From Halisarca cf. caerulea (lineage: Eukaryota; Porifera; Demospongiae; Chondrillida; Halisarcidae), in assembly GCA_963170055.1 (NCBI GenBank), contig CAUJGJ010000087.1, positions 305,001-369,000 of the forward strand: DNA of 64,000 nt. The letters are read 5' to 3'. The notes under the pieces are model-generated. The model saw only the letters and a program-made list of their open reading frames with translations. It was not told the origin of the DNA and searched no databases. This document shows positions 37,651-49,999 of this stretch, piece after piece (position 1 is the first letter of the stretch; each line of letters begins with the position of its first letter). A program made the position numbers and the translations under genes.

Positions 37651-40600
37651 TATCCAGCACTACCGAAGTACATCCCCAGCACTTCGGTTAACTCATGTGT
37701 AAACAATATGAAAACAGGTGGTGCTAGTGCCAAATATTGGTCTTAGCACCACAATATCCAGTACTACCAAATTACACCCGCAGCACTTTGGAAAACTCAT
37801 GTGTATTCAGTGTGAAAACAGGTGGTGCTAGCGCCAAATATTGGATTTAGCACCACAATATACAGCACTAACGAAGTACACCCCCAGCACTTCAGAAAAC
37901 TCATGTGTGCTCAATATCAAACCAGGTGGTGCTGGTGCCAAAGGTTGGTCTTAACACCACAATATCCAGTACTACCAAATTAAACCCCCAACACTTCGGA
38001 AAACTCATGTGTATTCAGTGTGAAAACAGGTGGTACCAGTACCATTTATTGGTTTTAGCACCACAATATCAAGCACTTCAGAAAACTCATGTGTATGCAG
38101 TGTAAAAACAGGTGGTGCTAATACCAAATATTGGTTTTAGCACCACAATATCCAGCACTACCAAATTAAAACTCCAGCACTTCGGAAAACTCATGTGTAT
38201 TCAGTATGAAAACAGGTGGTGCTATTACCAAATATTGGTCTTAGAACCACAATATCCAGTATTACCAAATTCCACCCCCAGCACTTCGGAAAACTCATGT
38301 GTATTCAGTGTGAAAACAGGTGGTGCTAGTACCAAATATAGGTTTTAGCACCACAATATCCAGTACTACCGAAGTACACCCCCAGCACTTCGGAAAACTC
38401 ATGTGTACTCAATATGAAACCAGGTGGTGCTAGTACCAAATATTGGTCTTTGCACCACAATATCTAGTACTACCAAATTATACCCTCAGCACTTCGGAAA
38501 ACTCATGTGTATTTAGTGTGAAACTACATGATACTAGTACCAAATATTGGTTTTAGCACCACAATATCCAGTATTACCAAGTTGCACCCCCAGCACTTCC
38601 GAAAACTCATGTGTATTCAGTGTGAAAACAGGAGGTGCTAGTGCCAAATATTGGTTTTAGCACTGCAATATCCAGCACTACCGAAGTACACTCCCAGCAC
38701 TTCGGAAAACTCGTGTATTCAGTGTAAAAACAGGTGGTGCTAGTACCAAATTTTGGTCTTAGAACCACAATATCCAGTATTACCAAATTCCACACCCAGC
38801 ACTTCGGAAAACTCATGTGTATTCAGTGTGAAAACAGTTGGTGCTAGTGCCAAATATTGGTTTTAGCACTGCAATATCCAGCACTACCGAAGTACACCCC
38901 CAGCACTTCGGAAAACTCGTGTATTCAGTGTGAAAACAGGTGGTGCTAGTTCCAAATATAGGTTTTAGCACCACAATATCCAGTACTACCGAAGTACACC
39001 CCCAGCACTTCAGAAAAGTCATGTGTGCTCAATATCAAACCAGGTGGTGCTGGTGCCAAAGGTTGGTCTTAACACCACAATATCCAGTACTACCAAATTA
39101 AACCCCCAACACTTCGGAAAACTCATGTGTATTCAGTGTGAAAACAGGTGGTACCAGTACCATTTATTGGTTTTAGCACCACAATATCAAGCACTTCAGA
39201 AAACTCATGTGTATGCAGTGTAAAAACAGGTGGTGCTAATACCAAATATTGGTTTTAGCACCACAATATCCAGCACTACCAAATTAAAACTCCAGCACTT
39301 CGGAAAACTCATGTGTATTCAGTATGAAAACAGGTGGTGCTATTACCAAATATTGGTCTTAGAACCACAATATCCAGTATTACCAAATTCCACCCCCAGC
39401 ACTTCGGAAAACTCATGTGTATTCAGTGTGAAAACAGGTGGTGCTAGTACCAAATATAGGTTTTAGCACCACAATATCCAGTACTACCGAAGTACACCCC
39501 CAGCACTTCGGAAAACTCATGTGTACTCAATATGAAACCAGGTGGTGCTAGTACCAAATATTGGTCTTTGCACCACAATATCTAGTACTACCAAATTATA
39601 CCCTCAGCACTTCGGAAAACTCATGTGTATTTAGTGTGAAACTACATGATACTAGTACCAAATATTGGTTTTAGCACCACAATATCCAGTATTACCAAGT
39701 TGCACCCCCAGCACTTCCGAAAACTCATGTGTATTCAGTGTGAAAACAGGAGGTGCTAGTGCCAAATATTGGTTTTAGCACTGCAATATCCAGCACTACC
39801 GAAGTACACTCCCAGCACTTCGGAAAACTCGTGTATTCAGTGTAAAAACAGGTGGTGCTAGTACCAAATTTTGGTCTTAGAACCACAATATCCAGTATTA
39901 CCAAATTCCACACCCAGCACTTCGGAAAACTCATGTGTATTCAGTGTGAAAACAGTTGGTGCTAGTGCCAAATATTGGTTTTAGCACTGCAATATCCAGC
40001 ACTACCGAAGTACACCCCCAGCACTTCGGAAAACTCGTGTATTCAGTGTGAAAACAGGTGGTGCTAGTTCCAAATATAGGTTTTAGCACCACAATATCCA
40101 GTACTACCGAAGTACACCCCCAGCACTTCGGTAAACTCAAGTGTACTCAATATGAAAACAGGTGATGCTAGTGCAAATATTGGTCTTAGCACCACAATAT
40201 CCAGTACTACCAAAATATACCCTCAGCGATTCGGAAAACTCATGTGTATTCACTATGAAACTACATGGTACTAGTACCAAATAATGGTTTTAGCACCACC
40301 ATATCCAGTATTACCAAGTTGCACCCCCAGCACTTCTGAAAACTCATGTGTATTCAGTGTGAAAACAGGAGGTGCTAGTGCCAAATATTGGTTTTAGCAC
40401 TGCAATATCCAGCACTACCGAAGTACACCCCCAGCACTTCGGAAAACTCGTGTATTCAGTGTGAAAACAGGTGGTGCTAGTACCAAATATTGGTCTTAGA
40501 ACCACAATATCCAGTATTACCAAATTCTACCCCCAGCACTTCGGAAAACTCATGTGTATTCAGTGTGAAAACAGTTGGTGCTAGTGCCAAATATTGGTCT

Positions 40601-42355
40601 TAGCACCACAAAATCCAGTACTACCAAATTCCACCCCCAGCACTTCGGAAAACTCATGTGTATTCAGTGTGAAAACAGTTGGTGCTAGTGCCAAATATTG
40701 GTCTTAGCACCACAAAATCCAGTACTACCAAATTACATCCCCAGCACTTCGGAAAACTCATGTGTAATCAGTGTGAAAACAGGTGGTGCTAGTGCCAAAT
40801 ATTGGTCTTAGTGCCACAATATCCAGTACTATCAAATTACACCCCCAGTACTTTGGAAAACTCATGTGTACTAAATATGAAACCAGGCGGTGCTAGTGCC
40901 AGAAATTGGTCTTAGCACCACAATATCCAGCACTACCGAAGTACACCCCCAGCACTTCGGAAAACTCATGTGTAGTCAGTGTGAAAACAGGTGGTGCTAG
41001 TGCCAAATATTGGTCTTAGCACCACAATATCCAGTATTACCAAATTCCACCCCCAGCACTTCGGAAAACTCATGTGTATTCAGTGTGAAAACAGGTGATG
41101 CTATTACCAAATATTGGTCTTAGAATCACAATATCCAGTATTACCAAATTCCACCCCCAGCACTTCGGAAAACTCATGTGTATTCAGTGTGAAGATAGGT
41201 GGTGCTAGTACCAAATATTGGTTTTAGCACCGCAATATCCAGCACTAACGAAGTACATCCCCAGCACTTCGGTTAACTCATGTGTAAACAATATGAAAAC
41301 AGGTGGTGCTAGTGCCAAATATTGGTCTTAGCACCACAATATCCAGTACTACCAAATTACACCCCCAGCACTTTGGAAAACTCATGTGTATTCAGTGTGA
41401 AAACAGGTGGTGCTAGCGCCAAATATTGGATTTACCACCACAATATACAGCACTAACGAAGTACACCCCCAGCACTTCAGAAAACTCATGTGTGCTCAAT
41501 ATCAAACCAGGTAGTGCTGGTGCCAAAGGTTGGTCTTAACACCACAATATCCAGTACTACCAAATTAAACCCCCAGCAATTCGGAAAACTCATGTGTATT
41601 CAGTGTGAAAACAGGTGGTACCAGTACCATTTATTGGTTTTAGCACCACAATATCCAGCACTTCAGAAAACTCATGTGTATGCAGTGTAAAAACAGGTGG
41701 TGCTAGTACCAAATATTGGTTTTATCACCACAATATCCAGTACTACCAAATTACACCCCCAGCACTTCGGAAAACTCATGTGTACTCAATACGAAACCAG
41801 GTGGTGCTAGTACCAAATATTGGTCTTAGCACCACAATATCTAGTACTACCAGATTACACCCCCAGCACTTCGGAAAAGTCATGTGTATTCAGTGTGAAA
41901 ACAGATGGTGCTAGTACCAAATATTGGTTTTAGCACCATAATACCCAGTAATACCAAATTACACCCCCAGCACTTCGGAAAACTCATGTGTACTCAATAG
42001 TAAACCAGGTGGTGCTAGTACCAAATATTGGTCTTTGCACCACAATATCCAGTAATACCAAATTACACCTCCAGCACTTCGGAAAACTCGTGTATTCAGT
42101 GTGAAAAAAGGTGGCGCTAATACCAAATATTGGTTTTAGCACCACAATATCCAGCACTACCAAATTAAAACTCCAGCACTTCGGAAAACTCATGTGTATT
42201 CAGTATGAAAACAGGTGGTGCTATTACCAAATATTGGTCTTAGAACCACAATATCCAGTATTACCAAATTCCACCCCCAGCACTTCGGAAAACTCATGTG
42301 TATTCAGTGTGAAAACAGGTGGTGCTAGTACCAAATATAGGTTTTAGCACCACAA
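34522..42355. repeat. Duplication at 4,705-bp offset
   Basis: Bases about 34,522-37,650 recur at about 39,227-42,355. Anchors are 35,020 and 39,725, 36,785 and 41,490, and 37,279 and 41,984. Both copies contain the rare TATACCCTCAGCG word near 35,512 and 40,217. Similarity ends where GCACCGC in the first copy meets GCACCAC in the second, near 37,646 and 42,351. Confidence 0.85.
37890..40125. repeat. 1,118-bp tandem duplication
   Basis: Two adjacent copies, about 37,890-39,007 and 39,008-40,125, share the GCTGGTGCCAAAGG monomer, an 82-bp monomer, GCTAATACC, ACATGATACTAG and TAGTTCC monomers in the same order. The copies differ at only a few bases, for example AGAAAACTC against AGAAAAGTC at the start. 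This block spans the joint of the 4,705-bp duplication, so it arose by a separate exchange. Confidence 0.87.
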
Positions 42356-42929
42356 TATCCAGTACTACCGAAGTACACCCCCAGCACTTCAGAAAACTCA
42401 TGTGTAGTCAGTGTGAAAACAGGTGGTGCTAGTACCAAATATTGCTCTTAGCACCACAATATCCAGCACTACCGAAGTACACCCCCAGCACTTCGGAAAA
42501 CTCATGTGTATTCAGTGTGAAAACAGGTGGTGCTAGTGCCAAATATTGGTCTTAGCACCACAATATCCAGTACTACCAAATTACACCCCCAGCACTTCGG
42601 AAAACTCATGTGTATTCAGTGTGAAAACAGGTGGTGCTATTACCAAATATTGGTATTAGAACCACAATATCCAGTAATACCAAATTACACCTCCAGCACT
42701 TCGAAAAACTCGTGTATTCAGTGTGAAAAAAGGTAGTGCTAATACCAAATATTGGTTTTAGCACCACAATATCCAGCACTACCAAATTACAACTCCAGCA
42801 CTTCGGAAAACTCATGTGTATTCAGTGTGAAAACAGGTGGTGTTATTACCAAATATTGGTCTTAGAACCACAATATCCAGTATTACCAAATTCCACCCCC
42901 AGCACTTCGGAAAACTCATGTGTATTCAG

Positions 42930-45900
42930 TGTGAAAACAGGTAGTACTATTACCAAATATTGGTATTAGAACCACAATATCCAGTATTACCAAATTCCAC
43001 CCCCAGCACTTCGGAAAACTCATGTGTATTCAGTGTGAAAACAGATGGTGCTAGTACCAAATATTGGTTTTAGCACCGCAATATCCAGCACTACCGAAGT
43101 ACACCCCCAGCACTTCGGTTAACTCATGTGTACTCAATATGAAAACAGGTGGTGCTAGTGCCAAATATTGGTCTTAGCACCACAATATCCAGTACTACCA
43201 AATTACACCCCCAGCACTTCGGAAAACTCATGTGTATTCAGTGTGAAAACAGGTGGTGCTATTACCAAATATTGGTATTAGAACCACAATATCCAGTATT
43301 GCCAAATTCCACCCCCAGCACTTCGGAAAACTCATGTGTATTCAGTGTGAAAACAGGTGGTGCTATTACCAAATATTGGTCTTAGAACCACAATATCCAG
43401 TATTGCCAAATTCCACCCCCAGCACTTCGGAAAACTCATGTGTATTCAGTGTGAAAATAGGTGGTGCTAGTACCAAATATTGGTTTTAGCACCGCAATAT
43501 CCAGCACTACCGAAGTACACCCCCAGCACTTCGGTTAACTCATGTGTACACAATATGAAAACAGGTGGTGCTATTACCAAATATTGGTCTTAGCACCACA
43601 ATATCCAGTACTACCAAATTACACCCCCAGCACTTCGGAAAACTCGTGTATTCAGTGTGAAAACAGGTGGTACTATTACCAAATATTGGTATTAGAACCA
43701 CAATATCCAGTATTACCAAATTCCACCCCCAGCACTTCGGAAAACTCATGTGTATTCAGTGTGAAAACAGATGGTGCTAGTACCAAATATTGGTTTTAGC
43801 ACCGCAATATCCAGCACTACCGAAGTACACCCCCAGCACTTCGGTTAACTCATGTGTACTCAATATGAAAACAGGTGGTGCTAGTGCCAAATATTGGTCT
43901 TAGCACCACAATATCAAGTACTACAAAATTACACCCCCAGCACTTCGGAAAACTCATGTGTATTCAGTGTGAAAACAGGTGGTGCTATTACCAAATATTG
44001 GTATTAGAACCACAATATCCAGTATTGCCAAATTCCAACCCCAGCACATCGGAAAACTCATGTGTATTCAGTGTGAAAACAGGTGGTGCTATTACCAAAT
44101 ATTGGTATTAGAACCACAATATCCAGTATTGCCAAATTCCACCCCCAGCACTTCGGAAAACTCATGTGTTTTCAGTGTGAAAACAGGTGGTGCTATTACC
44201 AAATATTGGTCTTAGAACCACAATATCCAGTATTGCCAAATTCCACCCCCAGCACTTCGGAAAACTCATGTGTATTCAGTGTGAAAATAGGTGGTGCTAG
44301 TACCAAATATTGGTTTTAGCACCGCAATATCCAGCACTACCGAAGTACACCCCCAGCACTTCGGTTAACTCATGTGTACACAATATGAAAACAGGTATTG
44401 CTATTACCAAATATTGGTCTTAGCACCACAATATCCAGTACTACCAAATTGCACCCCCAGCACTTCGGAAAACTCGTGTGTACTCAATATGAAAACAGGT
44501 GGTGCTAGTGCCAAATATTGGTCTTAGCACCACAATATCCAGTACTACCAAATTACACCCCCAGCACTTCGGAAAACTCATGTGTATTCAGTGTGAAAAC
44601 AGGTGGTGCTATTACCAAATATTGGTATTAGAAAAACAATATCCAGTATTGCCAAATTCCAACCCCAGCACATCGGAAAACTCATGTGTATTCAGTGTGA
44701 AAACAGGTGGTGCTATTACCAAATATTGGTCTTAGAACCACAATATCCAGTATTGCCAAATTCCACCCCCAGCACTTCGGAAAACTCATGTGTATTCAGT
44801 GTGAAAATAGGTGGTGCTAGTACCAAATATTGGTTTTAGCACCGCAATATCCAGCACTACCGAAGTACACCCCCAGCACTTCGGTTAACTCATGTGTACA
44901 CAATATGAAAACAGGTGGTGCTATTACCAAATATTGGTCTTAGCACCACAATATCCAGTACTACCAAATTACACCCCCAGCACTTCGGAAAACTCATGTG
45001 TATTCAGTGTGAAAACAGGTGGTGCTATTACCAAATATTGGTATTAGAACCACAATATCCAGTATTGCCAAATTCCACCCCCAGCACTTCGGAAAACTCA
45101 TGTGTATTCAGTGTGAAAACAGGTGGTGCTATTACCAAATATTGGTCTTAGAACCACAATATCCAGTATTGCCAAATTCCACCCCCAGCACTTCGGAAAA
45201 CTCATGTGTATTCAGTGTGAAAATAGGTGGTGCTAGTACCAAATATTGGTTTTAGCACCGCAATATCCAGCACTACCGAAGTACACCCCCAGCACTTCGG
45301 TTAACTCATGTGTACACAATATGAAAACAGGTGGTGCTATTACCAAATATTGGTCTTAACACCACAATATCCAGTACTACCAAATTACACCCCCAGCACT
45401 TCGGAAAACTCGTGTATTCAGTGTGAAAACAGGTGGTACTATTACCAAATATTGGTATTAGAACCACAATATCCAGTATTACCAAATTCCACCCCCAGCA
45501 CTTCGGAAAACTCATGTGTATTCAGTGTGAAAACAGATGGTGCTAGTACCAAATATTGGTTTTAGCACCGCAATATCCAGCACTACCGAAGTACACCCCC
45601 AGCACTTCGGTTAACTCATGTGTACTCAATATGAAAACAGGTGGTGCTAGTGCCAAATATTGGTCTTAGCACCACAATATCCAGTACTACCAAATTACAC
45701 CCCCAGCACTTCGGAAAACTCATGTGTATTCAGTGTGAAAACAGGTGGTGCTATTACCAAATATTGGTACTAGAACCACAATATCCAGTATTGCCAAATT
45801 CCACCCCCAGCACTTCGGAAAACTCATGTGTATTCAGTGTGAAAACAGGTGGTGCTATTACCAAATATTGGTCTTAGAACCACAATATCCAGTATTGCCA

Positions 45901-46970
45901 AATTCCACCCCCAGCACTTCGGAAAACTCATGTGCATTCAGTGTGAAAATAGGTGGTGCTAGTACCAAATATTGGTTTTAGCACCGCAATATCCAGCACT
46001 ACCGAAGTACACCCCCAGCACTTCGGTTAACTCATGTGTACACAATATGAATACAGGTGGTGCTATTACCAAATATTGGTCTTAGCACCACAATATCCAG
46101 TACTACCAAATTACACCCCCAGCACTTCGGAAAACTCGTGTATTCAGTGTGAAAACAGGTGGTACTATTACCAAATATTGGTATTAGAACCACAATATCC
46201 AGTATTACCAAATTCCACCCCCAGCACTTCGGAAAACTCATGTGTATTCAGTGTGAAAACAGATGGTGCTAGTACCAAATATTGGTTTTAGCACCGCAAT
46301 ATCCAGCACTACCGAAGTACACCCCCAGCACTTCGGTTAACTCATGTGTACTCAATATGAAAACAGGTGGTGCTAGTGCCAAATATTGGTCTTAGCACCA
46401 CAATATCAAGTACTACAAAATTACACCCCCAGCACTTCGGAAAACTCATGTGTATTCAGTGTGAAAACAGGTGGTGCTATTACCAAATATTGGTATTAGA
46501 ACCACAATATCCAGTATTGCCAAATTCCAACCCCAGCACATCGGAAAACTCATGTGTATTCAGTGTGAAAACAGGTGGTGCTATTACCAAATATTGGTAT
46601 TAGAACCACAATATCCAGTATTGCCAAATTCCACCCCCAGCACTTCGGAAAACTCATGTGTTTTCAGTGTGAAAACAGGTGGTGCTATTACCAAATATTG
46701 GTCTTAGAACCACAATATCCAGTATTGCCAAATTCCACCCCCAGCACTTCGGAAAACTCATGTGTATTCAGTGTGAAAATAGGTGGTGCTAGTACCAAAT
46801 ATTGGTTTTAGCACCGCAATATCCAGCACTACCGAAGTACACCCCCAGCACTTCGGTTAACTCATGTGTACACAATATGAAAACAGGTATTGCTATTACC
46901 AAATATTGGTCTTAGCACCACAATATCCAGTACTACCAAATTGCACCCCCAGCACTTCGGAAAACTCGTG
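42930..46970. repeat. Duplication at 2,492-bp offset
   Basis: Bases about 42,930-44,478 match about 45,422-46,970. Anchors are 43,149 and 45,641, 43,875 and 46,367, and 44,083 and 46,575. The rare CAGGTATTGCTATTACC monomer is at about 44,391 and 46,883. The offset equals 24 monomers less 4 bp, that is two 102-bp monomers. Confidence 0.82.
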
Positions 46971-49480
46971 TATTCAGTGTGAAAACAGGTAGTACTATTA
47001 CCAAATATTGGTATTAGAACCACAATATCCAGTATTACCAAATTCCACCCCCAGCACTTCGGAAAACTCATGTGTATTCAGTTTGAAAACAGATGGTGCT
47101 AGTACCAAATATTGGTTTTAGCACCGCAATATCCAGCACTACCGAAGTACACCCCCAGCACTTCGGTTAACTCATGTGTACTCAATATGAAAACAGGTGG
47201 TGCTAGTGCCAAATATTGGTCTTAGCACCACAATATCCAGTACTACCAAATTACACCCCCAGCACTTCGGAAAACTCATGTGTATTCAGTGTGAAAACAG
47301 GTGGTGCTATTACCAAATATTGGTACTAGAACCACAATATCCAGTATTGCCAAATTCCACCCCCAGCACTTCGGAAAACTCATGTGTATTCAGTGTGAAA
47401 ACAGGTGGTGCTATTACCAAATATTGGTCTTAGAACCACAATATCCAGTATTGCCAAATTCCACCCCCAGCACTTCGGAAAACTCATGTGCATTCAGTGT
47501 GAAAATAGGTGGTGCTAGTACCAAATATTGGTTTTAGCACCGCAATATCCAGCACTACCGAAGTACACCCCCAGCACTTCGGTTAACTCATGTGTACACA
47601 ATATGAATACAGGTGGTGCTATTACCAAATATTGGTCTTAGCACCACAATATCCAGTACTACCAAATTACACCCCCAGCACTTCGGAAAACTCGTGTATT
47701 CAGTGTGAAAACAGGTGGTACTATTACCAAATATTGGTATTAGAACCACAATATCCAGTATTACCAAATTCCACCCCCAGCACTTCGGAAAACTCATGTG
47801 TATTCAGTGTGAAAACAGATGGTGCTAGTACCAAATATTGGTTTTAGCACCGCAATATCCAGCACTACCGAAGTACACCCCCAGCACTTCGGTTAACTCA
47901 TGTGTACTCAATATGAAAACAGGTGGTGCTAGTGCCAAATATTGGTCTTAGCACCACAATATCAAGTACTACAAAATTACACCCCCAGCACTTCGGAAAA
48001 CTCATGTGTATTCAGTGTGAAAACAGGTGGTGCTATTACCAAATATTGGTATTAGAACCACAATATCCAGTATTGCCAAATTCCAACCCCAGCACATCGG
48101 AAAACTCATGTGTATTCAGTGTGAAAACAGGTGGTGCTATTACCAAATATTGGTATTAGAACCACAATATCCAGTATTGCCAAATTCCACCCCCAGCACT
48201 TCGGAAAACTCATGTGTTTTCAGTGTGAAAACAGGTGGTGCTATTACCAAATATTGGTCTTAGAACCACAATATCCAGTATTGCCAAATTCCACCCCCAG
48301 CACTTCGGAAAACTCATGTGTATTCAGTGTGAAAATAGGTGGTGCTAGTACCAAATATTGGTTTTAGCACCGCAATATCCAGCACTACCGAAGTACACCC
48401 CCAGCACTTCGGTTAACTCATGTGTACACAATATGAAAACAGGTATTGCTATTACCAAATATTGGTCTTAGCACCACAATATCCAGTACTACCAAATTGC
48501 ACCCCCAGCACTTCGGAAAACTCGTGTATTCAGTGTGAAAACAGGTAGTACTATTACCAAATATTGGTATTAGAACCACAATATCCAGTATTACCAAATT
48601 CCACCCCCAGCACTTCGGAAAACTCATGTGTATTCAGTGTGAAAACAGATGGTGCTAGTACCAAATATTGGTTTTAGCACCGCAATATCCAGCACTACCG
48701 AAGTACACCCCCAGCACTTCGGTTAACTCATGTGTACTCAATATGAAAACAGGTGGTGCTAGTGCCAAATATTGGTCTTAGCACCACAATATCCAGTACT
48801 ACCAAATTACACCCCCAGCACTTCGGAAAACTCATGTGTATTCAGTGTGAAAACAGGTGGTGCTATTACCAAATATTGGTATTAGAACCACAATATCCAG
48901 TATTGCCAAATTCCAACCCCAGCACATCGGAAAACTCATGTGTATTCAGTGTGAAAACAGGTGGTGCTATTACCAAATATTGGTCTTAGAACCACAATAT
49001 CCAGTATTGCCAAATTCCACCCCCAGCACTTCGGAAAACTCATGTGTATTCAGTGTGAAAATAGGTGGTGCTAGTACCAAATATTGGTTTTAGCACCGCA
49101 ATATCCAGCACTACCGAAGTACACCCCCAGCACTTCGGTTAACTCATGTGTACACAATATGAAAACAGGTGGTGCTATTACCAAATATTGGTCTTAGCAC
49201 CACAATATCCAGTACTACCAAATTACACCCCCAGCACTTCGGAAAACTCGTGTATTCAGTGTTAAAACAGGTGGTACTATTACCAAATATTTGTATTAGA
49301 ACCACAATATCCAGTATTACCAAATTCCACCCCCAGCACTTCGGAAAACTCATGTGTATTCAGTGTGAAAACAGATGGTGCTAGTACCAAATATTGGTTT
49401 TAGCACCGCAATATCCAGCACTACCGAAGTACACCCCCAGCTCTTCGGTTAACTCATGTGTACTCAATATGAAAACAGGT
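45019..49480. repeat. 1,556-bp higher-order repeat (726 + 830), nearly three copies
   Basis: Blocks recur at 1,556 bp: 45,641, 47,197 and 48,753 on one series, 46,367 and 47,923 on another, 46,034 and 47,590, and 46,862 and 48,418. Each unit is one 7-mer plus one 8-mer, 15 monomers with two of 102 bp. The match breaks near 49,480, where TACTATTACC follows the CTCAATATG start in place of GCTAGTGCC. Confidence 0.87.
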
Positions 49481-49999
49481 GGTACTATTACCAAATATTG
49501 GTATTAGAACCACAATATCCAGTATTACCAAATTCCACCCCCAGCACTTCGGAAAACTCATGTGTATTCAGTGCGAAAACAGATGGTGCTAGTACCAAAT
49601 ATTGGTTTTAGCACCGCAATATCCAGCACTACCGAAGTACACCCCCAGCACTTCGGTTAACTCATGTGTACTCAATATGAAAACAGGTGGTGCTAGTACC
49701 AAATATTGGTCTTAGCACCACAATATCAAGTACTACAAAATTACACCCCCAGCACTTATGAAAACTCATGTGTATTCAGTGTGAAAACAGGTGGTGCTAT
49801 TACCAAATATTGGTATTAGAACCACAATATCCAGTATTGCCAAATTCCAACCCCAGCACATCAGAAAACTCATGTGTATTCAGTGTGTAAACAGGTGGTG
49901 CTATTACCAAATATTGGTATTAGAACCACAATATCCAGTGTTGCCAAATTCCACCCCCAGCACTTCGGAAAACTCATGTGTTTTCAGTGTGAAAACAGG

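Larger units (their letters stand above)
30799..42350. repeat. Middle domain: mosaic of HOR-related monomers
   Basis: The same monomer classes as in the left domain occur here (GAAACTACATG palindrome class, CATTTATTGG 82-bp class, GATGCTAGTGCAAAT class, GCGCCAAATATTGG class) but in a different order, so the 9.7-kb unit does not continue. New types appear, such as ACCACAAAATCC (three in a row near 33.02 to 33.23 kb), GCTGGTGCCAAAGG and GCTAATACC. Bases 30,799 to about 32,640 show no clean block duplication. Further right, several block duplications overlap. Confidence 0.85.

Noticed and set aside
45306..45515. Recurrent 69-codon minus-strand frame with two Cys-rich repeats (FPKCWGC), seen dozens of times
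   Set aside because: It arises where a 102-bp monomer (a multiple of 3) keeps the frame open across two monomers. Its recurrence follows the 102-bp monomer, not coding selection. Evidence of transcription and translation would be needed to revive it.
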